Part shown: piece by piece, positions 26,305 to 35,593 of the stretch | Layout: every line of letters begins with the position of its first letter | Position numbering within the stretch: the first letter of the stretch is position 1 | Source: Hyphomicrobiales bacterium | GTDB lineage: Bacteria > Pseudomonadota > Alphaproteobacteria > Rhizobiales > JAJFHB01 | Length of the DNA: 64,000 nt | Assembly (NCBI GenBank): GCA_021775755.1 | Contig: JAJFHE010000039.1 | Span: forward strand, 1 to 64,000 | Direction of reading: 5' to 3' | The notes under the pieces: generated by a model | The model's input: only the letters and a program-made list of their open reading frames with translations | What the model was told of the DNA's origin: nothing | The model's database searches: none | Program-made: the position numbers and the translations under genes

Positions 26305-27392
26305 CGCCACTGGAGCAGGAACTGCGCCAGATGATTTCAGAAGACGGGCCAATTCCCGTCGACCGGTACATGGCGCTTTGTCTCTCGCATCCGCGCTATG
26401 GCTACTACATGAACCGGGACCCGTTCGGCATGGCGGGCGATTTCGTGACGTCGCCTGAAATCTCGCAGGTGTTCGGTGAGTTGGTCGGCGTGTGGTGTGC
26501 ACAGACCTGGCTGCAGCTTGGACAGCCCGATCCCGTTCACCTCGTCGAGTTGGGGCCGGGCCGGGGAACGCTTATGTCGGATCTCCTGCGCGCCGCCCGC
26601 GCGTTGCCGGAATTTACATCCGCACTCAGAGTGCATCTCGTCGAAACGAGCGCCGCCATGCGTGACCGCCAGGCCGCGACGCTTCAAGACAGCGGACATA
26701 CGCCGCAGTGGCATGAACGTTTTGAGGACACCCCGGAGGCGCCGATGCTTCTGGTTGCCAACGAGCTTTTCGATGCACTGCCCGTGCGCCAGTGCGAGTG
26801 GCACGACGGGACGTGGTACGAGCGCGTCGTCGGCATCGACGGAGAGGGCCGGCTCGCGCTTGGCCGCGCACCGTTTGCCGCGCCACCCAGGCGGATGCCG
26901 GAGGGGCAATCTCCCTCGAATGGCGATGTTGTGGAGGACGCGCCGCTGCGCGACGACCTTGCCCATGTGATCGGACAGCGCGTGGCGGCGGTGCCGGGTT
27001 CCGGACTTGTCATCGACTACGGATATGAGCACAACGGCTTCGGCGACACGCTGCAGGCGGTGCGCCGTCATGCCTTCGCGGATGTGTGCGAGGCGCCGGG
27101 AGAATGCGATCTGACGGCGCATGTGAACTTTACCGCGCTGGCGCAGGCGCTGTCGTCAGCGGGCGCCGAGGTTTGCCAGATCATGGAACAAGGGGATTTC
27201 CTGCGCGCGCTTGGCGTTGATGCCCGTGCGGCCGCACTTGTGCGCTCGGCCGGCGAAACGGAGGGTGCTCAAATATCCGAAACGATCGCGCGCCTGATCC
27301 ATTGTGATCAGATGGGGACTCTGTTTAAGGTGTGCGGGTTCTCCTCGCCGGGCATCGGCCCGCTCTACCCGTTTGCATCGCCTGAGCCATGA
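26301..27392 (+). CDS. SAM-dependent methyltransferase, MidA/NDUFAF7 family
   Basis: 363 aa. Family COG1565, homologous to mitochondrial NDUFAF7, which methylates an Arg of complex I. N-terminal PIPVDRYMALCLSHPRYGYY, SAM-binding VELGPGRGTLMSDLLR, ANELFDALPVRQ, and ALDY-type GLVIDYGYE. The start ATG overlaps the lgt stop. The lgt-midA-pgeF order is conserved in alphaproteobacteria, which supports the assignment. Confidence 0.92.
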   Translation: MTPLEQELRQMISEDGPIPVDRYMALCLSHPRYGYYMNRDPFGMAGDFVTSPEISQVFGELVGVWCAQTWLQLGQPDPVHLVELGPGRGTLMSDLLRAARALPEFTSALRVHLVETSAAMRDRQAATLQDSGHTPQWHERFEDTPEAPMLLVANELFDALPVRQCEWHDGTWYERVVGIDGEGRLALGRAPFAAPPRRMPEGQSPSNGDVVEDAPLRDDLAHVIGQRVAAVPGSGLVIDYGYEHNGFGDTLQAVRRHAFADVCEAPGECDLTAHVNFTALAQALSSAGAEVCQIMEQGDFLRALGVDARAAALVRSAGETEGAQISETIARLIHCDQMGTLFKVCGFSSPGIGPLYPFASPEP

Positions 27393-28177
27393 TTGAAGCC
27401 CGAAGCCTCCTCAATGTTCCCGATGTCCGGCACGGGTTTTTCACCCGTGAGGGCGGATTCTCGCGCGGACTTTATGCGGGACTGAACTGTGCCTACGGTA
27501 CCGGCGATGTCGCCGAAACCGTCGACCGCAACCGCGATCATGTGGCAACGGCTCTGGGGCTGGAACGCGCCAGGCTTGCAACACCCTATCAGCATCACAG
27601 CGCTGACGTTGTCGTCGTCGATGAACCCTGGGTGCGTGCGGAAGCACCGAAGGCCGATGGTCTCGTGACGGCGCGCCGCGGCGTTGCAATCGGTATCACG
27701 ACGGCCGATTGCGCACCGGTTCTGTTTGCCGACGTTGACGGTGGCGTCATCGGTGCGGCACATGCTGGATGGCGCGGTGCACTGGGCGGTGTAACGGATG
27801 AAGTGGTTTCGCAGATGGAGGTGCTTGGCGGAAAGCGCGAGCGGATTGCCGCCGCTGTCGGGCCGACAATATCGCCCACCAACTACGAAGTCGGGCCGGA
27901 GTTCCGCGAAGCGTTTGTATTGCAGAACCCGGCGCATGAGCACTTCTTCGGTCCATCTGAACGGCCGGACCACTTCATGTTCGATCTGCCGGGATATCTG
28001 GAATGGCGCCTCAAGTGTATCGGGCTCGGGACGGTCGAGCGCCTGGGACTTTGCACCTACGCGGATGAAGAACGGTTTTTCAGCTACCGACGCACGACAC
28101 ACCGTAAAGAAGAAACCTATGGCTGCCAGCTCTCCGCGATCACGCTGGGGCCGGACGCGTTCTTGATGGGGAACTAA
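27389..28177 (+). CDS. pgeF: Peptidoglycan editing factor / polyphenol oxidase family
   Basis: 262 aa, Cu/Zn-binding laccase-domain protein of the YfiH/YlmD family. PgeF removes wrongly incorporated L-Ser from UDP-MurNAc precursors in E. coli, and relatives have purine nucleoside phosphorylase or polyphenol oxidase activity. Conserved metal-site motifs: QHHSADVV, TTADCAPVLFAD and AAHAGWRGALGG; GPTISPTNYEVG follows, then CTYADEERFFSYRR. Start ATG overlaps the midA stop (ATGA). Confidence 0.93.
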   Translation: MIEARSLLNVPDVRHGFFTREGGFSRGLYAGLNCAYGTGDVAETVDRNRDHVATALGLERARLATPYQHHSADVVVVDEPWVRAEAPKADGLVTARRGVAIGITTADCAPVLFADVDGGVIGAAHAGWRGALGGVTDEVVSQMEVLGGKRERIAAAVGPTISPTNYEVGPEFREAFVLQNPAHEHFFGPSERPDHFMFDLPGYLEWRLKCIGLGTVERLGLCTYADEERFFSYRRTTHRKEETYGCQLSAITLGPDAFLMGN

Positions 28178-28182
28178 ATCTG

Positions 28183-29334
28183 ATGGCACTGCATTTCGAG
28201 CGCGCGGAATACGACCAGCGAATCGCCAAGGTGAGCGCTGCACTGGAACAGCAAGGCCTCGACGGTCTTTTGATGTTTGCCCAGGAAAGCATGTACTACC
28301 TGACGGGATACGACACGTTCGGCTTTTGCTTTTTCCAGTGTCTCTATCTCGGCACTGACGGCACCGTGGCGCTGCTCACGCGTTCGGCGGACCTTCGCCA
28401 GGCGCAGCACACGTCAACGATCGAGGACATTCGCGTGTGGACCGACGAAGCCGGTGCGCGCCCCGAAACGCAGCTTCGAGACATGCTGGAGGATCTTGGG
28501 GGCCGCGGCAAACGGCTGGGCATCGAGTATCATTCCTATGGCCTGAGTGCCGCGCTGGGCAAAACGGTCGACGGGGCGCTTGAGGGCTTCTGCGCACTTG
28601 AAGACGCATCGGATGTGGTGTCCATGGTCCGTGTCGTTAAGAGCCCGGCGGAGCTTGGCTATGTACGCCGCGCAGGCGAGCTTGCAGACGATGCGCTCTA
28701 TGCCGCGATCGGTGTCACGGAAGCGGGCGCCGATGAAGGCGCAATCCTTGCCGGCATGCAGGGCGCGATATTTGCCGGCGGCGGCGACTATCCAGGTAAT
28801 GAGTTCATCATCGGGTCGGGCCGCGATGCCCTTTTGTGCCGCTACAAGTCCGGACGCCGGGCCCTGTCGGCGAACGATCAGCTCACCCTTGAGTGGGCGG
28901 GTGTCTATCGCCACTACCACGCGGCCATGATGCGCACATTCATCGTCGGCGCGCCGGCGCGCGAGCACCTTGCCATGTTCGAGGCCGCACGCGAGGCGCT
29001 GTCAGCTTGCGAGGACGAAATGAAACCGGGCCGGACCGCGGGCGATGTGTTTGCTGCACATGCCCGTGTCGTGGATGCGGCGGGGCTTGAAGAGCACCGT
29101 CTGAATGCCTGCGGCTACAGCCTCGGGGCAAAGTTCACGCCGAGCTGGATGGACTGGCCGATGTTCTACCGAGACAATCCCGCCGAGATCGGCGAGGGAA
29201 TGGTGTTTTTTGCGCACATGATTTTGATGGACAGCACGTCGGGCAGCGCCATGACGCTAGGGCGCACATATATCATCACCTCCGAAGGCCCGAAGAGTGT
29301 TTCCTCGGCGCCGCTCGATCTCGTGACGAAATGA
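28183..29334 (+). CDS. M24-fold (creatinase/aminopeptidase P-like) protein lacking usual metal ligands
   Basis: 383 aa with the two-domain creatinase/prolidase layout: N-terminal domain to ~140 (DGLLMFAQESMYYLTGYDTF is typical), pita-bread catalytic domain after that. Where M24 metallopeptidases have Asp-x10-Asp, this protein has LEWAGVYRHYHAAMMRTF; the His of the usual H-x-x-G motif is replaced in CGYSLGAKFTPSW. Metal-independent hydrolases such as creatinase exist in this fold, so it may be active without metal on a small C-N substrate. Starts 5 bp after pgeF, probably co-transcribed. Confidence 0.75.
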   Translation: MALHFERAEYDQRIAKVSAALEQQGLDGLLMFAQESMYYLTGYDTFGFCFFQCLYLGTDGTVALLTRSADLRQAQHTSTIEDIRVWTDEAGARPETQLRDMLEDLGGRGKRLGIEYHSYGLSAALGKTVDGALEGFCALEDASDVVSMVRVVKSPAELGYVRRAGELADDALYAAIGVTEAGADEGAILAGMQGAIFAGGGDYPGNEFIIGSGRDALLCRYKSGRRALSANDQLTLEWAGVYRHYHAAMMRTFIVGAPAREHLAMFEAAREALSACEDEMKPGRTAGDVFAAHARVVDAAGLEEHRLNACGYSLGAKFTPSWMDWPMFYRDNPAEIGEGMVFFAHMILMDSTSGSAMTLGRTYIITSEGPKSVSSAPLDLVTK

Positions 29335-29485
29335 TTCATTAACCATAAACTGGCTTAACTGGTGTTCAGCCTGCCGCCTGCAAAGGTGTTCATGCGCCCA
29401 GCGCTGTCCCCGAGGCAACGATAAACATGGCGCATTCCGGCAAGCTTGGATAATGTACCCGCAGGGTACGGTTGGGTAAGTGGTG

Positions 29486-30637
29486 ATGCGGCGTTTAGTA
29501 CGGTTTTCAGCGATTCTCGTGTTGTTTGGCGTCATCGCCGCGGTGTTACCGGCGTGCTCCGGTATCAATCGTCCCTTTGCCCGTGAAAAAACCATACTCG
29601 GTACGCGCGATCCGCAGGCCCCGCCTGTCTCGGTTGCCGCCATGGACGGCATGCCGCAGGAATCGGCCCGCCGCCTTGCAGGGCAGCTCTATACGGAATC
29701 ACGCCGGCGTGGATTTACCACCACCGTGGAGCAGGGGGCGCTTGAAGGCTTTGTTCTGACTGGTCAAATGACGGCGGCACCGACGGGTGCCGGTACAACG
29801 GTCGTGTATGTGTGGGATGTCTACGATCCGACCCGCAAGCATCACGAACGCATTGTCGGCGAGGAAACCATCCCCGGTGCGTCTTTCGATGATCCGTGGA
29901 ATGCGGTCGATGACAGCGCCTTGCAGCGCATCGCAAGTCAGACATCCGAGCAGCTTGCGGGTTTTGTTTCAAAAATGGGCTATGAAATTCGTATGGCGAG
30001 CGTGCCGCCACCCGCCTCGATGATGACGGGAACGGCCGATTCGATCACCACCGCCTCAATGACAGGCGGATTGACCCTGCCTCCGGTGGGTGTGAGCGAG
30101 GGTGGCCGGGTGGCTGCCCTGACACAATCGGAGCCTGGGACCTATCCGCAGCAGGCACAGCTGCAGGATTATGCGCGACAGTCCGCACCACCGCCGCAAC
30201 AGGTTGCGATGGGCGAGCCGCCGGCGTCGCCGTCATCGGCCAATCTTGCCGAAACCGAACGGCCGGTTGCCGCGGCGCCAAGGCCGACCGCAATTGCCGT
30301 TCCCATGGTTTCCGGTGCTCCGGGCTCAGGGAACGAGGAGCTCGCGTCCGCGATGCGCCGCGCAATGCGCCGCGCCGGTCTTCCGGTCATCAACGATCGC
30401 AGCGAAGGAGCGCTGACCATCGCCGGCGAGGTCGATATCAAGCAGGCCGATGGCCGCGAGCAGACTGTGGCGCTTGCCTGGAAAGTGCTCGATACGAACG
30501 GTAATCTGATCGGCACCATCGCCCAGAACAACCAGATTCCCGCGGGCAGCCTAGACCGCGGTTGGGGGCAGACCGCGAACCACGCCGCCGAGGCCGCGGC
30601 AGGCGGCATCTTTCAGTTGCTAAGCCGGGGGCTTTGA
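29486..30637 (+). CDS. Putative lipoprotein with Pro/Ala-rich middle
   Basis: 383 aa. N-terminal signal peptide followed by the lipobox LPAC (Cys ~23), so the mature form is probably lipid-anchored. Residues ~25-170 form one folded region (YVWDVYDPTRKHHERIVGEE), residues ~175-275 are rich in Pro, Ala and Gln and likely disordered, and a C-terminal region (GNEELASAMRRAMRRAGLPV, then GWGQTANHAAEAAAGGIFQLL) repeats the style of the first. I do not recognise a named family. GTG codons at 29480 and 29483 are alternative starts. It is monocistronic, upstream of prs. Confidence 0.7.
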   Translation: MRRLVRFSAILVLFGVIAAVLPACSGINRPFAREKTILGTRDPQAPPVSVAAMDGMPQESARRLAGQLYTESRRRGFTTTVEQGALEGFVLTGQMTAAPTGAGTTVVYVWDVYDPTRKHHERIVGEETIPGASFDDPWNAVDDSALQRIASQTSEQLAGFVSKMGYEIRMASVPPPASMMTGTADSITTASMTGGLTLPPVGVSEGGRVAALTQSEPGTYPQQAQLQDYARQSAPPPQQVAMGEPPASPSSANLAETERPVAAAPRPTAIAVPMVSGAPGSGNEELASAMRRAMRRAGLPVINDRSEGALTIAGEVDIKQADGREQTVALAWKVLDTNGNLIGTIAQNNQIPAGSLDRGWGQTANHAAEAAAGGIFQLLSRGL

Positions 30638-30788
30638 GTTCTGGCGTCCCGAAATCTGAAATAATCCCGGGATATTTGTCCGCAAACGTCACGCGTCTGT
30701 TTACAGGCATGAGGTGCACTGTTAAAACCGCGCCGAAAGCCCGAGGTGGCTGGCACGCCGTTCCGTGGGGGGAGTGGGGACCGATCAG

Positions 30789-31724
30789 ATGAAGCTGGTC
30801 TGCGGAAACAGCAATCGGCCGCTTGCTGAAGCGATTGCCGCGTATCTCAAACTTCCACTGACAAAATGTCTGGTGCGCCGCTTCGCGGACATGGAAGTGT
30901 TCGTCGAGGTGCAGGAAAACGTGCGCGGCGACGACGTGTTTGTCATTCAGCCGACGTCATTCCCGGCGAATGACCATCTGATGGAACTGCTCATCATCAT
31001 TGACGCCATGCGGCGCGCCTCGGCCAATCGCGTGACCGCGGTCATGCCCTATTTCGGCTATGCGCGACAGGACCGCAAGCCCGGCCCGCGAACGCCGATT
31101 TCAGCCAAGCTTGTGGCCAATCTCGTGACCCGTGCAGGTGCTGACCGCGTACTAACTCTCGATCTCCATGCTGGCCAGATTCAGGGCTTCTTTGACATCC
31201 CGACCGATAACCTGTTCGCGGCGCCGGTTATGGTGCGCGATATCAAGGAAAACTTTGACGTAACTAATGCGATTGTCGTGTCGCCCGATGTTGGCGGCGT
31301 GGTGCGCGCGCGCGGGCTTGCCAAACGTATCGGAGCGCCGCTCGCCATTGTCGACAAGCGCCGTGAGCGCGCCGGCGAGTCGGAAGTCATGAACATCATC
31401 GGTGAAGTTGAAGGCAAGTCCTGCATCATGATCGACGACATTGTCGATTCCGGCGGTACCTTGTGCAACGCCGCGGACGCGCTTCTTGAACAGGGTGCGG
31501 TCGATGTTTCCGCCTATATCACCCATGGGGTTCTCTCCGGCGGTGCGGTGGCGCGCATCACGTCCTCGCAGCTCAAGGCACTGGTGATTACCGATTCCAT
31601 CCAGGCGACCGAGGCGGTGCGTGTGTCGCGCAATATCCGTGTACTGTCGATCGCCCCGTTGATCGGCGAAGCGATCGGGCGCACATCGCGTGAAGAATCG
31701 GTCTCAAGCCTGTTTCACTCTTAA
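30789..31724 (+). CDS. prs: Ribose-phosphate pyrophosphokinase
   Basis: 311 aa. Makes PRPP from ribose 5-phosphate and ATP, feeding nucleotide, His and Trp synthesis and the Apt reaction encoded further on. [19 protein letters not shown] at the N-terminus, [18 protein letters not shown] with the flexible ATP loop, [18 protein letters not shown], and the PRPP loop [16 protein letters not shown]. Full length. ATG 30789 is selected over an upstream in-frame start with no binding site. Confidence 0.97.
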   Translation: MKLVCGNSNRPLAEAIAAYLKLPLTKCLVRRFADMEVFVEVQENVRGDDVFVIQPTSFPANDHLMELLIIIDAMRRASANRVTAVMPYFGYARQDRKPGPRTPISAKLVANLVTRAGADRVLTLDLHAGQIQGFFDIPTDNLFAAPVMVRDIKENFDVTNAIVVSPDVGGVVRARGLAKRIGAPLAIVDKRRERAGESEVMNIIGEVEGKSCIMIDDIVDSGGTLCNAADALLEQGAVDVSAYITHGVLSGGAVARITSSQLKALVITDSIQATEAVRVSRNIRVLSIAPLIGEAIGRTSREESVSSLFHS

Positions 31725-31871
31725 GGCTGTCCGCGCGGTTGGAGTGAATACACGTTGAGTATTTGCTGTACCCCGTGTATAAGCGCGGCGGATCCGGCGC
31801 CGATCACCCCTGGAGGAAGCGCCGGTTGACCGAAAAGCTCATTCAATCCAAAGCTTTCAAGGAGCCAAATC

Positions 31872-32561
31872 ATGGCTGAAATTTTGCAGTTGAGCGCACA
31901 AGTGCGCGAAGGGACCGGCAAGGGGGCCGCCCGCGCCGTACGCCGCGAGGGCCTCGTTCCCGCGGTAATCTACGGTGACAAAATAGACCCCGAACCGATC
32001 AAGCTGTCGCGCAAGGAGCTGACACAGCACCTGCAGTCCGGCAGATTTTTGTCGACGCTTTACGAAGTTGAAGTTGGCGGCAGCAAGACTCGCGTCATTC
32101 CGCGCGATATTCAGTTCGATCCGATACGCGATTTTCCCATTCACGTTGATTTTCTCCGCCTCGGCAAGGGTGCGCGGATCAACGTTGAAATTGGGATGAA
32201 CTTCATCAACGATGAAGAATCGCCCGGCCTGCGCCGCGGCGGTGTGCTCAACGTTGTGCGCTACACGGTGGAGCTCAGCTGTCCGGCGGACAATATCCCC
32301 GAGGAGCTGATCGGCGACCTGACCGGGTTCGACATTGGCGACTCGCTCCACATCTCCGACGTGAACCTGCCGGTGGGCGTGACGCCGACCATCACCGATC
32401 GCGACTTCACCATCGCAACGATCGCGACGCCTGCCGACATCGTCGAAGACGAGGAAGAGGAAGGCGAAGAAGGCGAAGAGCTTGAGGGTATCGAAGGCGA
32501 AGAAGGTGAAGAAGGCGAAGCCGAAGGCGGAGAAGCCGCCGGTGGTGGAGACAACGAGTAG
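31872..32561 (+). CDS. rplY: 50S ribosomal protein L25/general stress protein Ctc
   Basis: 229 aa; ATG follows AAGGAG at 31859. Binds 5S rRNA in the large subunit. N-terminal L25 domain (LSAQVREGTGKGAARAVRREG, then YGD) and the longer Ctc-type C-terminal domain (NFINDEESPGLRRGGVLNVV). The last ~38 residues are an extremely acidic Glu/Gly tract, unusually long even for the Ctc group. Followed by pth, the usual order. Confidence 0.95.
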   Translation: MAEILQLSAQVREGTGKGAARAVRREGLVPAVIYGDKIDPEPIKLSRKELTQHLQSGRFLSTLYEVEVGGSKTRVIPRDIQFDPIRDFPIHVDFLRLGKGARINVEIGMNFINDEESPGLRRGGVLNVVRYTVELSCPADNIPEELIGDLTGFDIGDSLHISDVNLPVGVTPTITDRDFTIATIATPADIVEDEEEEGEEGEELEGIEGEEGEEGEAEGGEAAGGGDNE

Positions 32562-32614
32562 TCTCAACGCGCGTTCTTCGGGCGCTCTTGTGATCTTCTG
32601 AAGATCGGGAAGCC

Positions 32615-33238
32615 ATGAAACTTCTGGTGGGGCTCGGCAATCCGGGTCAGAAATACGCCAGGAACCGGCACAATATAGGCTTTATGGCGGCGGATGAAAT
32701 CATCCGCCGCCATGGCCTGTCGGGGCCGCGAACGCGTTTCCAGTCGGAAGCCTTCGAGGGTGCCGTTGGACGCGAGCGGGTGTTGCTTCTCAAGCCGGCA
32801 ACCTTCATGAACGAGTCCGGCCGCGCGGTGGCGGAGGCGGCACGTTTCTTCAAGATCGAGCCGGGCGACATCATCGTCATTCATGACGAAATCGACCTCG
32901 TGCCGGGCAAGTTGCGCGTCAAGACGGGCGGTGGCACGGCAGGCCATAACGGGCTGCGCTCGCTCGACCGGTATATCGGTCCGGAATTCGTGCGCGTGCG
33001 CATCGGTGTCGGTCATCCCGGCCGCAAGGATCTGGTTGCAGGGTTTGTTCTAAAGGACTTCGCGAACGCCGATCAGGAGTGGATCGAACCGCTGATTGAC
33101 GCGATCGCCCAACATTTCGAAGAACTGGCCGCCGGCAACGCGGCACTGTTCAGCACAAAAGTGCATCTGACACTCAACCCGCCCGACGATAGCGACGACG
33201 ATGCGTCAGGCGGCAATGGCGATGGGAAAAACAAGTAA
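32615..33238 (+). CDS. pth: Peptidyl-tRNA hydrolase
   Basis: 207 aa. Releases tRNA from prematurely ended peptidyl-tRNA. Motifs: LLVGLGNPGQKYARNRHNIGF with the catalytic His, KPATFMNESG, VIHDEIDLVPGKLRVK with the essential Asp, and GTAGHNGLRSL. The C-terminal tail is acidic and low-complexity. The TAA stop shares its last A with the ychF ATG (TAATG), so the two are coupled. Confidence 0.96.
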   Translation: MKLLVGLGNPGQKYARNRHNIGFMAADEIIRRHGLSGPRTRFQSEAFEGAVGRERVLLLKPATFMNESGRAVAEAARFFKIEPGDIIVIHDEIDLVPGKLRVKTGGGTAGHNGLRSLDRYIGPEFVRVRIGVGHPGRKDLVAGFVLKDFANADQEWIEPLIDAIAQHFEELAAGNAALFSTKVHLTLNPPDDSDDDASGGNGDGKNK

Positions 33239-34335
33239 TGGGCTTTAAATGCGGCATTGTCGGGCTGCCCAATGTGGGAAAGTCGACTTTGTTCAATGCG
33301 CTGACGCAGACGGCGGCGGCGCAGGCGGCAAACTATCCATTCTGCACCATTGAGCCCAATGTCGGCGAAGTCGCTGTTCCCGATCCCCGGCTTTCCACGA
33401 TCAGCGGCATCGCCCGGTCCAAGTCGGTTGTGCCGACGCGGCTCACCTTCATGGATATCGCCGGTCTCGTGCGCGGCGCATCGAAGGGTGAGGGGCTCGG
33501 CAATCAGTTTCTCGGGCATATCCGCGAGGTCGATGCCATCGCCTTCGTATTGCGCTGCTTTGAGAATGGCGACATTACCCATGTGGAAGGCCGCATCGAT
33601 CCGTTGGCCGACGCCGACATCATCGAAACGGAGCTTATGCTGGCCGATCTTGAGAGCCTCGAGAAGCGTATGCCGGCGCTTGAAAAGAAGGCCAAGGGCA
33701 ACGACAAGGAAGCGCGCGCTTCGCTGGAGCTCATGCAGAAGGCTCTCGAACTTTTGCGCGACGGCAAACCGGCACGCATGGCAGACATCGCGGCAGAGCA
33801 GAGGCGCGCCTACAAAGCCCTCAATCTTCTGACGTCGAAGCCGGTGCTTTATGTGTGCAATGTCGATGAAGCTTCCAGCGCCACCGGCAACGCGTTTTCG
33901 CAAGCCGTTGCGGAGAAGGCGGAACGCGAAGGCGCGGGCGTCATTGTGATTTGCGCTGAAATCGAGGCAGAGCTTGCGCAACTCGATGAGGAGGAAAGGC
34001 GCGAGTATCTCGACAGCCTTGGCCTCTCCGAACCGGGTCTGAACCGGTTGATACGAGCGGGATACGAACTTCTCGATCTGGTTACATTTTTTACCTCAGG
34101 CCCTAAAGAATCGCGGGCCTGGACGGTGCGCCGCAATACCAAGGCGCCGCGTGCGGCGGGCAGCATCCACACCGATTTTGAGCGCGGTTTCATCCGCGCC
34201 GAAACCATATCGTTCGCCGATTTCGTAACGCTTGGTGGCGAGGCAGCTGCGAAAGATGCCGGCAAGATGCGTCTTGAGGGCCGCGATTACACCGTACGCG
34301 ACGGCGACGTCATCCTGTTTCGCTTCGCTGTTTGA
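33238..34335 (+). CDS. ychF: Redox-regulated ATPase YchF
   Basis: 365 aa Obg-like P-loop protein that binds ATP rather than [21 protein letters not shown] (Walker A), [20 protein letters not shown] (G3), a Glu-ending NVDE in place of NKxD that explains ATP preference, and a TGS domain at the C-terminus ([16 protein letters not shown]). The 3' end overlaps the convergent thioesterase gene by 26 bp. Confidence 0.96.
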   Translation: MGFKCGIVGLPNVGKSTLFNALTQTAAAQAANYPFCTIEPNVGEVAVPDPRLSTISGIARSKSVVPTRLTFMDIAGLVRGASKGEGLGNQFLGHIREVDAIAFVLRCFENGDITHVEGRIDPLADADIIETELMLADLESLEKRMPALEKKAKGNDKEARASLELMQKALELLRDGKPARMADIAAEQRRAYKALNLLTSKPVLYVCNVDEASSATGNAFSQAVAEKAEREGAGVIVICAEIEAELAQLDEEERREYLDSLGLSEPGLNRLIRAGYELLDLVTFFTSGPKESRAWTVRRNTKAPRAAGSIHTDFERGFIRAETISFADFVTLGGEAAAKDAGKMRLEGRDYTVRDGDVILFRFAV

Positions 34336-34783
34336 TCACCTCGTCGCACGCCGCCTTGTAGGATTCCATAATGGCGCGCCGCTCAGGTGAGATGGCCAGT
34401 TTGGCCTTTGCCTTGTAGTCGAACCCAACGGTTACGAACTGTCCGGTAAATGCCAGGATCTCTCCATTCGCGTAGCCGTCGACCTGGAAGGTGAGGGAAG
34501 CGTCGCCGATGCGGTCGAGCAGCACTTCCAGCGACAGCGTATCGCGCGGCGACACGCGGGCGAAAAAGTCGAACTCCATATGCGCAATCGGGCCGCCGCG
34601 CTCTTCGTCGACGGTCTGGGTGAACCAGTCGGTGCCGATATAGGCGCGCATCCAGCTTTCCGCCGCCTCGAACATGTAATCGACAAACCGGCCGGTGTAG
34701 ACGATGCGTGCGGCATCTGTATCGCCCCAGAAGATTTCGCGGCGGTAGGTGAACGGGATTTCAGGTGCCTGATCGGCGCTCAC
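34310..34783 (-). CDS. Acyl-CoA thioesterase, 4HBT hotdog fold
   Basis: 157 aa. RREIFWGDTDAARIVYTGRFVDYM has the catalytic Asp of the 4-hydroxybenzoyl-CoA thioesterase group. It is the last gene of a leftward operon with an aromatic acyl-CoA ligase and a hydrolase, so its substrate is probably an aryl-CoA made by the ligase. The start is a GTG overlapping the hydrolase stop (GTGA). Confidence 0.85.
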   Translation of the reverse strand: MSADQAPEIPFTYRREIFWGDTDAARIVYTGRFVDYMFEAAESWMRAYIGTDWFTQTVDEERGGPIAHMEFDFFARVSPRDTLSLEVLLDRIGDASLTFQVDGYANGEILAFTGQFVTVGFDYKAKAKLAISPERRAIMESYKAACDEVIKQRSETG

Positions 34784-35580
34784 GGTGCAGCCCCCCTTTG
34801 TGCGCCCTGGAGCAGGCCACGAACGAACGCAACGATGTGCGTCATGGTGGCATCCGACTCCTCGCGGAACGGCCAGTGGCTGGAGTTCTGCATCATAGCG
34901 ACGGTCAGCCTCTCTCCATAACCAGCCTCTGCGCCATGTACCTGGGCAATCGTGCCATAGGGGTCATCGGCGCCCCAGACCAGCAAGACCGGGGACTTCG
35001 TGGCGGGCAGGTATTCTTCGATGTTCCACTGCATGAAGTCCGGATCGAGCCAGGCGCCGTTCCAGCCATAAAAGGCGCAATCGGCATTGGCGCCGTGATA
35101 ACGCTCAAGCTTGCTCTTGAGGTCCCCGTGCTCGTAGCTTTCACGTGCATCCGAGATCGTCCGGACACAGAGATCCTCGTTGAAAAAGTGCGGCGAAATC
35201 AGGATCGTTCCAAGCACCCTGCCGTCGGACACGCCGCCGGCATACACGGCTGCAATCGATGCCCCGTCGCTGTGACCCGCGAGCACGATGTGCCGCAGGT
35301 TCCAGTGTTCGATAAGGAGCGGCAGCACATTAAACGCCTCATCGCTCATATAAGACAATGGCCGGGGCAGGGCGACCGCATCGGATGCGCCGTAGCCCTG
35401 CCGGGAGTAGGCGAGGACCCCGCAACCGGTCTCACTGGAAAGACGCTCGGGAAAGTCGCGCCACATGGCAACACAGCCAAGGCCTTCATGGAGCAATAAT
35501 ATGGTCGGCGCCTCGTCGGCTGCGGGGCCGTGCCAGACACACTCCAGGGCGGCGCCGCCGATTTCGATGGTCTCTGCCAT
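34780..35580 (-). CDS. Alpha/beta hydrolase
   Basis: 266 aa. Oxyanion region LLLHEGLGCVAMW, nucleophile Ser in AGHSDGAS, acid Asp in GADDPYGT, and catalytic His in SSHWPF, in order. No signal peptide. Placed between the ligase and thioesterase genes with a 13-bp gap to the ligase, it may hydrolyse an ester or ring-cleavage product of the same pathway. Specific substrate unknown. Confidence 0.85.
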   Translation of the reverse strand: MAETIEIGGAALECVWHGPAADEAPTILLLHEGLGCVAMWRDFPERLSSETGCGVLAYSRQGYGASDAVALPRPLSYMSDEAFNVLPLLIEHWNLRHIVLAGHSDGASIAAVYAGGVSDGRVLGTILISPHFFNEDLCVRTISDARESYEHGDLKSKLERYHGANADCAFYGWNGAWLDPDFMQWNIEEYLPATKSPVLLVWGADDPYGTIAQVHGAEAGYGERLTVAMMQNSSHWPFREESDATMTHIVAFVRGLLQGAQRGAAP

Positions 35581-35593
35581 GCTGGTGCGGCGA

